A stretch of DNA of 64,000 nt from JBBQCW01 sp038319025 (lineage in GTDB: Bacteria > Actinomycetota > Thermoleophilia > Solirubrobacterales > Solirubrobacteraceae), in the NCBI GenBank assembly GCA_038319025.1, contig JBBQCW010000007.1, positions 76,570 through 140,569 of the forward strand. The letters are read 5' to 3'. The notes below the pieces were generated by a model that was given only the letters and a program-made list of their open reading frames with translations, did not search any database and was not told where the DNA came from. Of this stretch, positions 16,514 to 26,404 are shown in pieces (within the stretch, counting starts at the first letter, position 1; each line of letters opens with the position of its first letter). The position numbers and the translations under genes were made by a program.

Positions 16514-19500
16514 CTAGCTAGTGACGGTCGCCGTCAGCACGGACGCGGAGCGAGTCCCGTCGAGATTTGTCGCCGTCACTACAAACCGCAGTCGGCGACC
16601 CTCGTCATTGCTCGTCACCCGGTAGCCGGCGCGCGTGGCCAGCGAACCGGGGATGTCGGTGAACGTGGTGCCGGCTACGTCCGAGCGCTGCCACTGATAG
16701 CGGTAGCTGATCGGCGACGCCCCGGTCCACGACCCCCGTTTCCCGGTGACGACGCTCCCGACGACCGCAGATCCCGTGACCGATGGCGAGACTGAGTTCA
16801 CCGGCGGGAGGCCCTGAACGACTGCGGTCGCGGTCGCGGTGGCCGAGGTTGATCCGTCTAGGTTCGTAGCCGTCACGATCGCACGGATCCTCGCACCCAC
16901 GTCCGCACGGCTCAGTCGGTACGCCTTGCCCGTTCCGACGGCCGTGTACGCCCCACCGGCGAACGAACGCTGCCACTGGATCGCGTAGGAGGACGAGTTG
17001 CCACCGTAACGCCAGGTCCCAAGGGTCACCGTCAGCGTCTTACCCATGGTCGGCGTGCCGAGAATCGCCGGGGGCCCCACGTTGACGGGAGGGGCCGCGT
17101 ACACGGCGTACACGACCGTCGTCTCCGAGGTGTTCCCAGCGCCATCGTCGGCGTGCACGGTGAACAGATGCGAGCCCAACGTGCTGGTGTCCAGCGCATC
17201 ACCGTCGGCGACCGGACCGTCACAGGCGCTCAGACCTGAGCCACCGGTGTCGAAGCATGTGTACTGCGCTGCATGCACCGAGCTCCGTGGATAGGCGGCG
17301 CCCAACGGCGACGTCACCTGGACGGTCGGGGCCGAGGTGTCCTCGTACACGGTGTAGTTCACGGTCTGATCAGTCACGTTACCGGCACCATCAGTGGCAT
17401 GCACCGTGAACGACTTCGCACCCGCCGAAGACGTATCGACCGGATCACCATCAGCGACCGGACCCGAGCAGCTGCTCAGACCCGACCCGCCGCTGTCAGC
17501 GCACGCGTAGTCGGCGGGATGCGTCGAGCCCTTCAGGAACGAAGCACCGTCGACGGGCGCATCGATCTGCACCGTCGGCGCCGCGGTGTCCTCGTACACC
17601 GAATAGTGCACCGTCTGGTCAGTCACATTGCCGGCGCCATCGACGGCATGCACCGTGAACGACTTCGCGCCCACCGACGAGGTGTCCAGCGGATCACCAT
17701 CCGCGACGGGACCTGCGCACACACTCAAGCCCGAACCACCCGAATCAGCACACGAGAAGTCCGCGATCTGTGAGGTGCCCTTGCGGAACGACGCACCCTC
17801 CACCGGCGCATCAATGGTCACCGTCGGCGCTGTCGTATCCGCATACACCGAATAGGTCACGGTCTGATCCTTCACGTTGCCATCGCCATCAACAGCATGC
17901 ACCGTGAACGACTTCGCGCCCGCCGACGAGGTATCAAGATCTGCTCCGTCGGCCACCGGGCCCGAACAGCTCGCAAGACCAGATCCACCGGTGTCTGCGC
18001 ACGTGAAGTGCGCGGCGTGCGATGAGCCCTTCAGGAATGAGACGCCGTCTGCCGGCGAATCGATCTGTACCGACGGCGGAGTGCTGTCGGCGGGACGGAT
18101 GGTCACGTCTGTCGTACCGGAGGAGACGCTGAGCGTCAACCCGTTGGCAGCCAGCGTCGAGGGCGCGCCGCTCACCACGGTGCCCGCCAGGGAGCCCTTG
18201 AGCAGTACCTGTGCCCCACCGTCGGACACCAGGTGCACCGACAAAGGCCTATCAGTGCGCAGCCCCATCTTCGAGAGGTCAAAGGCCGACGTGCTGACGT
18301 TGGTCAGCGTCGCACTGAAGCGATTCTCCGTCTCCGCCGTACCGAACACGTAGTTCTGACCGGTCAACTGGTATGGCCGCGGCAGTGTTGCCGCGGAGTG
18401 ATCCTCGTTGATGTTCGACAAGCCGGTGACGCTGGACGAGAGACCTGACGTCGTGGCGTCGACGGTGCCGTTGGAGAGGAATCCGTTTGACGTGTCCCGC
18501 ACGTGGAATCCCGACAGCCAGTAAGCATGGTCGAACACGAGCTCGTTGCTGATGTCGGCTCGCCACCAGCTCTCTGACATCGAAAACGTGACATGAGCCG
18601 GGTTCGACAGATCTGGCACTTCCTGCAGGAAGCCCGCCTGCTCGGCCCAGTAGTCGTCGTCGGTCAGTGTGGAGTGCGCGGCCGTCGGCTCATCCATGAA
18701 CCGGTACATGTATCCCTTGCCCAGGAGATCATTCGTGAGGGTCACCGAGTCCGCGAACGGGTTGTTCACATCCTGCTCGCCGTGCACATCCATGAACGGC
18801 AGATTGCGAAAGTTGGCCGTCCGTGCCCGGGGCGCGCCGTTCGGCACGGTGCCGGCTTGATAACCAGGCGGGCAGCCCGGGAACGCCAGGTCACAGCCGG
18901 CCGGCCCAGGGGATTCGGCGATCGCAGCGTTGAAGAGATCGGGGCGAGTGACCGCCAGCCGCAGCGTGCCGCTGGCGCCCATCGAGTGGCCCATCACCAG
19001 AGCTTTCGTGTCGTCGCCCAGGCCGTAGCGCAGCTTGGCGTCAGCGAGTGCTTCCAGGCAGTCGAGCTCCGAAGCATCGGTGTAGCCACTGTTCGGGCCA
19101 CGACCCGTGCACGATACGAGGATCATGCCGAGGCCCTCGCCGAACTGCTGCTGGATGCCGGGCTGGTCGATGAACGAGTTGAGGTTGCCGCCGCCACCGT
19201 GCATGAAAACGCCGATGCGCGGATGGGCGGGCAGGTTGGACGGGACGTAGATCTTGTACGGCAATTCATGGCCGAGGTTCTGAAGCAGGTACGGCCCGTT
19301 GGGGTTGCCGTTGGCGTTGTCCCGTGGACCGCGGATCGCCAATCCGGCGGTGCTGTTGCCTTCACCCGCGGCGTAGGCCGAGTAGTAGGTCCGCTCCAGG
19401 TAGCCGCTGGTGGGCAGCGGGGTGACCCCGGTGCCGTTGTCCAAGTCGATGGTCGGCTTCAGGACGGCAGCACCCTGTGAGGCGGGAAGCGTGCCCGTGG

Positions 19501-20284
19501 CCAGGGCAACCGCCTGGTTGGTGGACTGGAAGGTGCCGACATCGCCGACGCGGAGGACGTTGAACGCGTTGGACGCTGCCGTCGCGGCGGCCGGCCGGCC
19601 CCCGGGCGAGGTGGCGGTCGCGGTCTTGGCGACTTCGAGCCAGGTCTGAGCACTCGGATTCCATAGACCTGAGGCTGCGTACATCCCGAACGGGGAACTG
19701 CCGAGCAGGGCCGCCGGCACCGATGCCGTCATCGTGTTGGTGCTCAGATCGATCGACGTCGTGATGCCGACGGCCGCGAGCGACCCGCCGTCCCACTGCC
19801 CACCGGTGCCCCACAGCATCAGGACGTGTTCAGTGCCCGTCGTGCTCAGCTTCGAGTTCTTGCCCCACGCCTGAGCGCCACCGCCGGCCGCCGTGTCGAA
19901 CGCGAAGCCGATCACGGCGGCGTCGTTGACGACCATGGCGTTGAAGCGGGCCAGCAACTCCACCCGGCTCCCATCGCTGCTGCGCTTGGCGCGGATCTCG
20001 GCGATGTCGGCGGCGGACGCGGCAAACCGGGAGTCATCGGTGGGATAGGTGTAGTCACCCTTCCCGTTGCCTGAGGTCGCCGTCTTGGCACCCTTGTCGT
20101 CCAGCAGTCCGTCGGTCCAGATCCACTGGCCGCCGGAGTACTCCGCGTAGGTGGCGATCCCGCTTCCCTGTCCTGACCAGCCGGAGGGCAGCGGGGCGGA
20201 GAGGAACGACGCCGCGGCCGAGGACGCACAGATCGCGCAGACGATGGCAGTAATGAGGACGGTCGCGAGGGTACGAGCAGGCAT
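16514..20284 (-). CDS. Giant secreted esterase with DOMON-like, Ig-like and WQRSD modules
   Basis: This 1256-residue protein begins at ATG 20284 (AAGGAAA 7 nt upstream) with a clear signal peptide (~1-26). Residues ~27-200 resemble a DOMON/glucodextranase-C-like ligand-binding domain (WIWTDGLLDD, YTYPTDD, GTEHVLMLWG). Residues ~270-600 are an alpha/beta hydrolase with HGGGGNLNSF, nucleophile GHSMGA, and an Asp (HGEQD) and His (AAHSTL) that fit a triad, similar to polymer or feruloyl-type esterases. Four ~83-residue modules (CADSGGSGLSSC) span ~736-1063 and two WQRSD modules end the protein. It is the paralog of 26405-29755. Substrate unknown; secretion and esterase chemistry are well supported. 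Confidence 0.85.
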   Translation of the reverse strand: MPARTLATVLITAIVCAICASSAAASFLSAPLPSGWSGQGSGIATYAEYSGGQWIWTDGLLDDKGAKTATSGNGKGDYTYPTDDSRFAASAADIAEIRAKRSSDGSRVELLARFNAMVVNDAAVIGFAFDTAAGGGAQAWGKNSKLSTTGTEHVLMLWGTGGQWDGGSLAAVGITTSIDLSTNTMTASVPAALLGSSPFGMYAASGLWNPSAQTWLEVAKTATATSPGGRPAAATAASNAFNVLRVGDVGTFQSTNQAVALATGTLPASQGAAVLKPTIDLDNGTGVTPLPTSGYLERTYYSAYAAGEGNSTAGLAIRGPRDNANGNPNGPYLLQNLGHELPYKIYVPSNLPAHPRIGVFMHGGGGNLNSFIDQPGIQQQFGEGLGMILVSCTGRGPNSGYTDASELDCLEALADAKLRYGLGDDTKALVMGHSMGASGTLRLAVTRPDLFNAAIAESPGPAGCDLAFPGCPPGYQAGTVPNGAPRARTANFRNLPFMDVHGEQDVNNPFADSVTLTNDLLGKGYMYRFMDEPTAAHSTLTDDDYWAEQAGFLQEVPDLSNPAHVTFSMSESWWRADISNELVFDHAYWLSGFHVRDTSNGFLSNGTVDATTSGLSSSVTGLSNINEDHSAATLPRPYQLTGQNYVFGTAETENRFSATLTNVSTSAFDLSKMGLRTDRPLSVHLVSDGGAQVLLKGSLAGTVVSGAPSTLAANGLTLSVSSGTTDVTIRPADSTPPSVQIDSPADGVSFLKGSSHAAHFTCADTGGSGLASCSGPVADGADLDTSSAGAKSFTVHAVDGDGNVKDQTVTYSVYADTTAPTVTIDAPVEGASFRKGTSQIADFSCADSGGSGLSVCAGPVADGDPLDTSSVGAKSFTVHAVDGAGNVTDQTVHYSVYEDTAAPTVQIDAPVDGASFLKGSTHPADYACADSGGSGLSSCSGPVADGDPVDTSSAGAKSFTVHATDGAGNVTDQTVNYTVYEDTSAPTVQVTSPLGAAYPRSSVHAAQYTCFDTGGSGLSACDGPVADGDALDTSTLGSHLFTVHADDGAGNTSETTVVYAVYAAPPVNVGPPAILGTPTMGKTLTVTLGTWRYGGNSSSYAIQWQRSFAGGAYTAVGTGKAYRLSRADVGARIRAIVTATNLDGSTSATATATAVVQGLPPVNSVSPSVTGSAVVGSVVTGKRGSWTGASPISYRYQWQRSDVAGTTFTDIPGSLATRAGYRVTSNDEGRRLRFVVTATNLDGTRSASVLTATVTS
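17330..18090 (-). repeat. Tandem ~250-bp coding repeats inside the esterase gene
   Basis: Three to four consecutive units each encode one CAD(S/T)GGSGLSSC module. The units share long stretches at the DNA level, for example around 17405-17450, 17645-17700 and 17895-17940. The same units recur in the FG-GAP gene at 21250-22250. Confidence 0.7.
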
Positions 20285-20674
20285 GGCTGGTTTCCTTGGG
20301 GTTCGGAAGGCGAACGCAGGCCCGTGGCCGTTCGTCCTGATGTGCTTTCCCGTTGTTCTGCCGCCGCGTCTCTCCGCGGCCGGCAGCGCTGGGTGCACTT
20401 CCCTCCTCCTGTTATGGACAGTTCGAGCGTAGGCCCGCGCTGGGTAACACGCATCGGAGATCGGCTCAAGTTTGCGCCCAGTCGATTGTGCGCATTCACC
20501 TACGGCGGGCCGGCGGCGCGAGCCGGCGGCGACCTAGCGCCAGGTGCGCGCTGCGGACCGCGGCTGGGGTCTCAGCCGGCGACCGGCAGCGCGCCCCTGG
20601 CGCCCAAATCACGTCAGTCCGTCAGCGAGCCGGCCGGCCGCGGGGTGTCCGCGACCGACCATCTCGCGTTCGGT
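20285..20674. other. 390-bp gap between two giant secreted-protein genes
   Basis: The gap holds the promoter-type element at 20426-20490 for the esterase gene, leaving an unusually long leader of about 135 nt. The part nearer 20674 is very GC-rich, with short self-complementary runs such as GGCCGGCC, but no hairpin convincing enough to call a terminator. No gene is supported. Confidence 0.45.
20426..20490 (-). promoter_or_regulatory. Shared activator-type promoter element, copy 2 (esterase gene)
   Basis: Minus strand: CACAA (20490-20486), 12 nt, AAACTTG (20473-20467), 9 nt, CCGATGC (20457-20451), 19 nt, then -10-like TACGCT (20431-20426). Block order and spacing match the copies at 11401, 25018 and 29808. 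Confidence 0.6.
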
Positions 20675-23600
20675 TCAGTGAGTGATCTCCGCGGTGGCCG
20701 CGGAGGGCGTGGCGGTCGGGCCGCCGGGGTTGGTCGCGGTCACCATCAGCCGCACTCGGAACCCGACATCGGATGCCGTCAGCTTATACGCGGACCCAGT
20801 GGCCCCCGTGATGTTCGTCCACGACGTCCCGGCAGCATCAGAACGCTGCCATTGCTGAACGTAGGTGATCGGTCCCTTACCGGAGAACAAGCCGAGCGAT
20901 GTGCGGCGGATGATCTGCTTCTCCACCGGGCTACCGGTGATCGTCGGGACCCGCTTGTTGATCGGTGGCAACGTGATCACGACAGCCGACGGTGGCGAGG
21001 ACGCGACCGACGAGGCGCCACCCGCGTTGACAGCGATCACCTGGAAGCGCATCCGGCGCCCCACATCAGCGGTCACCAACCGGTAGGTGTTGCCCGTCGC
21101 CCCGGAGATATCGGTGAACGACGTCCCGGCAACATCAGACCGCTGCCACTGCACCTGATAACTCGTCGGCGCGTTCGTCCAGAGGCCCTTACGACCCAGC
21201 AGCCCCGTACCTTCGGTCAACCCGTTCTGGATCGACGGCGCGATGGCCAACGTCGGAACCGGCGGCACGACGACGGTGTAGATCACCGTCGTCTGGGACA
21301 CGTTGCCCTCGCCGTCAGCGGCATCGACGGTGAACATGTGCGACCCACCGGAGCTGGTATCGATCGCCGCGCCATCAGCGACGGTCCCATCACAGGAGCT
21401 CAGGCCCGACCCGCCCGAATCCGAGCACGAGAAGTCAGCCAGCTGCACGCTGTCCTTCAAGAACGACGCCCCACCGGCCGGCGCGTCGATCTGCACCGTC
21501 GGCGCAGTCGTGTCCGCATACACCGAATAGTGGACCGTCTCGTCAGTCACGTTCCCCTCACCGTCGGTGGCATGCACGGAGAACGTCTTCGCGCCGGCGG
21601 ACGAGGTATCGATGGCCGCACCATCGGCCGCATCACCGACACACGACGCCAGGCCCGACCCACCCGAATCCGCACACGAGAACGCCGCATGCACCACGGT
21701 GCCCTTGAAGAACGACGCGCCCTCCAGCGGGGCATCGATCTGCGCCGTCGGCGCAGTCGTATCCGCATAGACCGAATAGTGGACCGTTTCGTCAGTCACG
21801 TTCCCCTCACCGTCGGTGGCATGCACGGAGAACGTCTTCGCGCCAGCCGTCGACGTATCGACCAGGTCACCATCGGCGACCGTCCCGACACACGAGCTCA
21901 GACCCGACCCGCCCGCATCCGAGCAGGAGAAATGCGCGACCTGCGTGGTGCCCTTGAAAAACGAATCACCCTCACTCGGCGCATCAACCTGCACCGACGG
22001 ATCCGTCGTATCCGCGTACACCGAGTAGTTGACCGTGACATCCTTCACATTGCCCGCACCATCCGCCGCGTGCACCGTAAACGTCTTTGCTCCGGCCGTC
22101 GACGTATCGACGTCCGCACCGTCTGCCACCGGCCCCGCACAAGTCGAGAGGCGCGAGCCGCCCGTATCCGCGCAGGAGTAGCTGGCAGCGTGGGACGAGT
22201 TCTTGAGGAACGACGCCCCCTCCACCGGAGCACCGATCGTCACCGTCGGTGCGGTCGAGTCGAACGTCGTCGTCATCGCGGCCGTGGTCACGTTGAGCTT
22301 GACCAAGTCGTTGATCGGGATGTTGGTGAACGTGCGGTTGCCTCCGTCCGGCAGCTTCACAAGGGCATCGACTGATTTGGTCGACCCCAGGCCGAAGTGG
22401 ACGTCGAGGCCATGCGATGACTTGTAGCTGTCGGTCGGGTACACGTCGCGTCGACCGAGGAGAGTGCCGTCGCTGTGCTTGTACAGGTAGATCTGTGACC
22501 CGATCAGGTTGCGATCCAATCCGCCGACCAACAGGATCTTGGCGTAGTTGTTGGCGGCCGCGCCGTTGAGGCCCTGGTTGATGTAGATCTTGTCCTTGAA
22601 CCGATCGGCCGGCGGATCGACGCCGCGCAGGATGTCTCCGACGGGGTTGGCCGACGAAACGGTGTAGGTGTTCAGCGGATCCGCGTTCATCAGGATGTCC
22701 GGCAGGCCGTCGTTGTTCAGGTCGCCCACTTCGGCGGCGATCGACGCAGAGTCCACACCGGACACTGTCGTCTTCTGGGGCGTGAAGTGCCCGTTGCCGT
22801 CGTTCATGTAAAGGACGTCGCGAATCTCGCCCCAGGCGCCGTCGATCTCCCGCCGATCGCTGAGCAGGAAGTCGATCGCTCCATCGTTGTTGAAGTCGTC
22901 GAACGTGGTGTCGGCGCCATAGATCTTGCCCTCGGCCCAACTGGTGGCGGGCGTGATGTCCCCGACGGTGTCGGCCGCGCCCTTGTGGGTCACGGTGTCG
23001 TAGCAAGTACCGGGGTTCGGACCCTGCATGTCAGAGGATTCACAGGCCCCCTGCACGATGCGTGCAGACCTGGGGAACGTCTCGTTGCCAAAGAACGTGG
23101 CCCATTGATCGTAAGTCCAGTTCAGCGAGTCCAGGCCGGAGTCGTGCGTCGACTCGTGGAACTGGAAGCCGCCATCGTTCGTCCAGAAGCGGCCGTTGAT
23201 GTTGTTTGCAGCTGTCTGGGCGTGGGAGATTGTGGAGCTGTCGCCCACGCCGATCACGTCGAGCTTGCCGTCATTGTTGACGTCAGCCGTGTTCATGTAG
23301 GCCAGGCTCGGCGCGTCACCCTCCGTCGGATCGGCCTGCCAGGTGCCCGTAGGCGCCTTGTTGCCGGTTGAGTCCGCCGTCGTGCCGGCCCGCCCTGCGA
23401 TGGCGGCGCTGGTGAGCGGACCCGTGGTCAATGCCGCCGGCGTGCTGCCGCTCGTTGTACCGGCCGGCGAGCCCTTGCCACCGACGTACTTCAGGCGACC
23501 GGTGTCGACCAAGCCGTTTCCGTCGGCTTCGGTGCGCTGGGTGAACTTGCCGGTCGAGGCGATCGTGTTCTGCCACGCATATACCCCGACATTCCAGTTG

Positions 23601-24961
23601 CTCGGCGAGCAGACGCTGTCGATGATCGACTGCTGCGTCTGGCCCACCTGGGTCGGCGGGATACGCGTGTTCATGTCGGCGTGGTAGCTCTGGATGAGAT
23701 CCGGGCTGCGGTCACCGTCGAGGTCACGCAACACCAGTCGCGGACCTGCCTTGTCGACGTTCTTGTTGCAGTAGCCGGGGTTGTTGGCGTTGTACACCGG
23801 GTTCGGGGCCGGGCTGAAGGCCGGGTTGCCGTCCACTGGGGCGACGCCGAAGACGGCCGAGGCGCTCACGGAGGTGTTGGCCGATGCGGCATCACGGGCG
23901 CCACCGAAACCGGGGATGAGGCCGGTCGTCGGGTTGAGGTTGATCGGACGCTGATAGCCCTGCGCGCTAAACCCGGAGGACGACGCGACCTGCGTCGTAA
24001 CACCCGGATCGCTGGTCGGACCCGAGCGGTCCTCGTACGTGCCACTGACGAAGTCCGCGGGCGAGTTCACACCACCCGACGGCGGCTTGTAGACGAACAT
24101 CCGGTTGAAGGAGCGGCCGATGTTAGGCCGGTTGGCGATCTGGTCGGCGCCCACCGCGATATCGAGGAACCCGTCGCCGTTGATGTCGGCGATCTGCGCC
24201 TGGCGGTTGTAAGCGTTGAAGTTGCTCAGGCCCATGCTGTTGGCGTAGTTGGTGTAGGCGAAGTCGTCGACCTTGCCGTTGCCGTTGGTGTCGCCGTTGT
24301 TGATGTAGAAGCTGTTGGAGGACTTGTTACGGGTGATGTAGATGTCGGGCCAGCCGTCACCGTTGAAGTCGGCGAAGTACGGAATCGCGGTGTTGCCGGC
24401 TGCGTTTGGCGCCACGGGAATCGCGTTGACCCCTGTTCCCGAGAAGGAGTGGGAGGCCTCGGTGAAGTGGCCGCAGCCGTCGTTCAGCATGAACCGCGTC
24501 ATCGCCGAAACAAAGGCGCTCTGAGTCGCCCCAGCACCGAGCTTGTCGTACTGGAGCACGATGTCGGTCAGGCCGTCGCTGTTGATGTCGGCAACCACCG
24601 AACCGCCCATACCCTTGCGCTCGGTGCCCGTGGCCGAGTTGTCCGGCACCCCGGTCGTGCTGTTGACGTTGGCCACGTCGGTGATGCCCGGGGAATTGAC
24701 CCGCTCGAACATCTGCCCGGTGCCGGCCGCGTCGTTGACGTTCGCGTTGTCGTCCAGTGGTGCCGTCGGGTTGAACCCGAGGCTTGAATCCGGTCCGACG
24801 AACGGTGCCGCCATCGGAGTCAGCGCGGTACACGCGCCTCCGCCGTCGGCGACGGACGCGCCGGGCGCGGCGAACGCGACGACGATCGACGCCACGGACA
24901 GCAAGCTCGCGATGAGCACGCGCAGCAGTGATGGACGGGAAACGCGGGAACGACGGACCAT
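20675..24961 (-). CDS. Giant secreted FG-GAP/VCBS protein with UnbV-like and Ig-like modules
   Basis: This 1428-residue protein starts at ATG 24961 (GAGGAG 6 nt upstream), followed by a signal peptide. Residues ~70-780 carry many FG-GAP/integrin-type calcium loops (DINSDGLTD, DFNGDGWPD, DVNNDGKLD, DLNNDGLPD). Residues ~790-890 resemble the ASPIC/UnbV domain of CRTAC1-type proteins (LDVHFGLGS...VDALVKLPDGG). Four CADTGGS-type modules (~904-1235) and two WQRSD modules follow. The C-terminal half is shared, partly at DNA level, with the 16514-20284 esterase. Likely a surface or matrix adhesin or scaffold; no enzyme active site is visible. Confidence 0.85.
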   Translation of the reverse strand: MVRRSRVSRPSLLRVLIASLLSVASIVVAFAAPGASVADGGGACTALTPMAAPFVGPDSSLGFNPTAPLDDNANVNDAAGTGQMFERVNSPGITDVANVNSTTGVPDNSATGTERKGMGGSVVADINSDGLTDIVLQYDKLGAGATQSAFVSAMTRFMLNDGCGHFTEASHSFSGTGVNAIPVAPNAAGNTAIPYFADFNGDGWPDIYITRNKSSNSFYINNGDTNGNGKVDDFAYTNYANSMGLSNFNAYNRQAQIADINGDGFLDIAVGADQIANRPNIGRSFNRMFVYKPPSGGVNSPADFVSGTYEDRSGPTSDPGVTTQVASSSGFSAQGYQRPINLNPTTGLIPGFGGARDAASANTSVSASAVFGVAPVDGNPAFSPAPNPVYNANNPGYCNKNVDKAGPRLVLRDLDGDRSPDLIQSYHADMNTRIPPTQVGQTQQSIIDSVCSPSNWNVGVYAWQNTIASTGKFTQRTEADGNGLVDTGRLKYVGGKGSPAGTTSGSTPAALTTGPLTSAAIAGRAGTTADSTGNKAPTGTWQADPTEGDAPSLAYMNTADVNNDGKLDVIGVGDSSTISHAQTAANNINGRFWTNDGGFQFHESTHDSGLDSLNWTYDQWATFFGNETFPRSARIVQGACESSDMQGPNPGTCYDTVTHKGAADTVGDITPATSWAEGKIYGADTTFDDFNNDGAIDFLLSDRREIDGAWGEIRDVLYMNDGNGHFTPQKTTVSGVDSASIAAEVGDLNNDGLPDILMNADPLNTYTVSSANPVGDILRGVDPPADRFKDKIYINQGLNGAAANNYAKILLVGGLDRNLIGSQIYLYKHSDGTLLGRRDVYPTDSYKSSHGLDVHFGLGSTKSVDALVKLPDGGNRTFTNIPINDLVKLNVTTAAMTTTFDSTAPTVTIGAPVEGASFLKNSSHAASYSCADTGGSRLSTCAGPVADGADVDTSTAGAKTFTVHAADGAGNVKDVTVNYSVYADTTDPSVQVDAPSEGDSFFKGTTQVAHFSCSDAGGSGLSSCVGTVADGDLVDTSTAGAKTFSVHATDGEGNVTDETVHYSVYADTTAPTAQIDAPLEGASFFKGTVVHAAFSCADSGGSGLASCVGDAADGAAIDTSSAGAKTFSVHATDGEGNVTDETVHYSVYADTTAPTVQIDAPAGGASFLKDSVQLADFSCSDSGGSGLSSCDGTVADGAAIDTSSGGSHMFTVDAADGEGNVSQTTVIYTVVVPPVPTLAIAPSIQNGLTEGTGLLGRKGLWTNAPTSYQVQWQRSDVAGTSFTDISGATGNTYRLVTADVGRRMRFQVIAVNAGGASSVASSPPSAVVITLPPINKRVPTITGSPVEKQIIRRTSLGLFSGKGPITYVQQWQRSDAAGTSWTNITGATGSAYKLTASDVGFRVRLMVTATNPGGPTATPSAATAEITH
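21496..21843 (-). repeat. Near-identical ~99-bp direct repeats, 249 bp apart
   Basis: 21496-21594 and 21745-21843 differ at only a few positions and are offset by exactly 249 bp (83 codons), one protein module. This points to recent module duplication or gene conversion. Confidence 0.75.
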
Positions 24962-24991
24962 GAAACTCTCCTCAGAAGGACCTTTGAGACG

Positions 24992-25057
24992 ACAGTAGGG
25001 ACGAGCCAGACCGCGGCGCATCGGACAGGAGCGCAAATTCGCCCCGCACAGGTTGTG
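24992..25057 (-). promoter_or_regulatory. Shared activator-type promoter element, copy 3 (FG-GAP gene)
   Basis: Minus strand: CACAA (25057-25053), 12 nt, GAATTTG (25040-25034), 9 nt, CCGATGC (25024-25018), 20 nt, then -10-like TACTGT (24997-24992). It lies directly after the stop of the PucR-type regulator gene (25064). Confidence 0.6.
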
Positions 25058-25063
25058 ATGCGA

Positions 25064-26338
25064 TCACAAGTTCTCGGGCGCAGCAGAGCCAGCCAGCGGC
25101 GCATCGCGCAGCCTCAGTGCGATGAGCAGTTCGATGAGCGAGCGAAAGTCATGCAGGTCACAGCCGGTGACCTCCGCGATACGTCGGAGCCGGTAGTGCA
25201 TGGTGTTGGCGTGGATGCCGAGCTCCTCGGCCGCCCGTCGGACGTTGAGGCCGCCGTCAAAGTACGCGAGAAGCGTGTCCCGCGCGACGGTGACGTTCAT
25301 CGCCTCGCCGGTCAACAGCGGGCCTGCAGGTGATGGGATACGTCTCGCCGTATCGTCGGCGCTGGCGATCAGATAGTCGAACACCGAGACGAACGGGAGC
25401 GCGACGACCTGCGGCCCGGGTGACGCCCACGCCAAGGCCCGTCGAGCCTCACGGTAAGCCAGTGCCGCAGCGTCGAGGCCCGAGACCTCGGTACTCATGC
25501 CGATGGCGACGGTCACATCACGGCCCTCGTGCAACCGGGTGACCGCCGTGTTCAGCTCATGGCGCAACGCCTCAAGGTCACCGCCGCGAGGGGCAAACAA
25601 GCCAACGATCTCGTCGCGGCGGGCCACCAAGAGCACACCGGTGCACACCTCTCGCACCCTGTCCTCGACGGCACGAGCGACTTGACGCTGCATGGTGTGG
25701 CTCGATTCGGCCGCAGCCGTTACGGCCACGACGCCGACCACATACGGCACCGGGGGTTCGAAGCCGAGCGCCACGGCGCGGGCCTGCATCTCGCCGCCCA
25801 ACGGCAGCCGACCCTCGAGAAGCAGATCCAGCAGGTCCCGGCGCCCACGGTCCTGATCGGCGACCGCACCCAACTGCGCCTCTAGATAAGCATCGGCAAC
25901 CGCAGACGACACGCTGTCGATGTACTCCATCGACGGGCGAGCCATCGCCAGCGCCGCTGCCTCACCAGCCGGATCATCAGCTGCCGTGGCGACGATGGCA
26001 TCCCAGACGCAACGATGGCCTACGCGGAACGCATGCAACACTGCGTCCAAGGGCACGCCCTGTTGGACTCGCTGAGCCGCCGTAGCGGGTAGGAACGGGA
26101 GTTCACCGGGCTGCAGGGCGCGCCCAGTCACCACGACGTCCAAGAACAGCCTCACATGTGTGAGGCAATGTTCTCGGACTGCTACGCGCAGTTCCGCCCG
26201 CTCGTCGCCAGCATATTCGTCGATCTGCCGAGCGATCTCTGCAAGCATGCCGTCAGCCAGCGCGTCCTCCCGCGCCTGCACCGCGGCGATGATCCTCTCG
26301 ACATCCTTGGATTGACCCAGCGTTACCGTCGCCTCCAT
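25064..26338 (-). CDS. PucR/CdaR-type transcriptional regulator
   Basis: The 424-residue protein has the layout of the PucR/CdaR family: a helical N-terminal sensor part (~1-170), a GGDEF-like middle domain (~180-310), and a C-terminal HTH. The HTH reads NVRRAAEELGIHANTMHYRLRRIAEVTG, near residues 375-405. Such proteins usually activate catabolic or stress genes in response to a metabolite. It sits between two giant secreted-protein genes on the same strand. One copy of the shared promoter element begins 7 bp after its stop, so it is the natural candidate for regulon control; that link is inference from position. Confidence 0.85.
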   Translation of the reverse strand: MEATVTLGQSKDVERIIAAVQAREDALADGMLAEIARQIDEYAGDERAELRVAVREHCLTHVRLFLDVVVTGRALQPGELPFLPATAAQRVQQGVPLDAVLHAFRVGHRCVWDAIVATAADDPAGEAAALAMARPSMEYIDSVSSAVADAYLEAQLGAVADQDRGRRDLLDLLLEGRLPLGGEMQARAVALGFEPPVPYVVGVVAVTAAAESSHTMQRQVARAVEDRVREVCTGVLLVARRDEIVGLFAPRGGDLEALRHELNTAVTRLHEGRDVTVAIGMSTEVSGLDAAALAYREARRALAWASPGPQVVALPFVSVFDYLIASADDTARRIPSPAGPLLTGEAMNVTVARDTLLAYFDGGLNVRRAAEELGIHANTMHYRLRRIAEVTGCDLHDFRSLIELLIALRLRDAPLAGSAAPENL

Positions 26339-26404
26339 CAGTTCACGCTACCTCATGCCCGCGAACGCGCGCGCCAGACAACCGCTCCGTCGTACCAGCG
26401 CGTC

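Noticed and set aside
17330..18090. Regular repeats that could suggest a CRISPR array
   Set aside because: The period is about 250 bp, the repeats are in frame and encode Ig-like modules, and there are no spacer-like unique segments or cas genes.
20324..22375. 683-codon open frame on the plus strand, Arg/Asp-rich
   Set aside because: It is antisense to the repeat modules of the FG-GAP gene; its apparent repeats mirror those modules.
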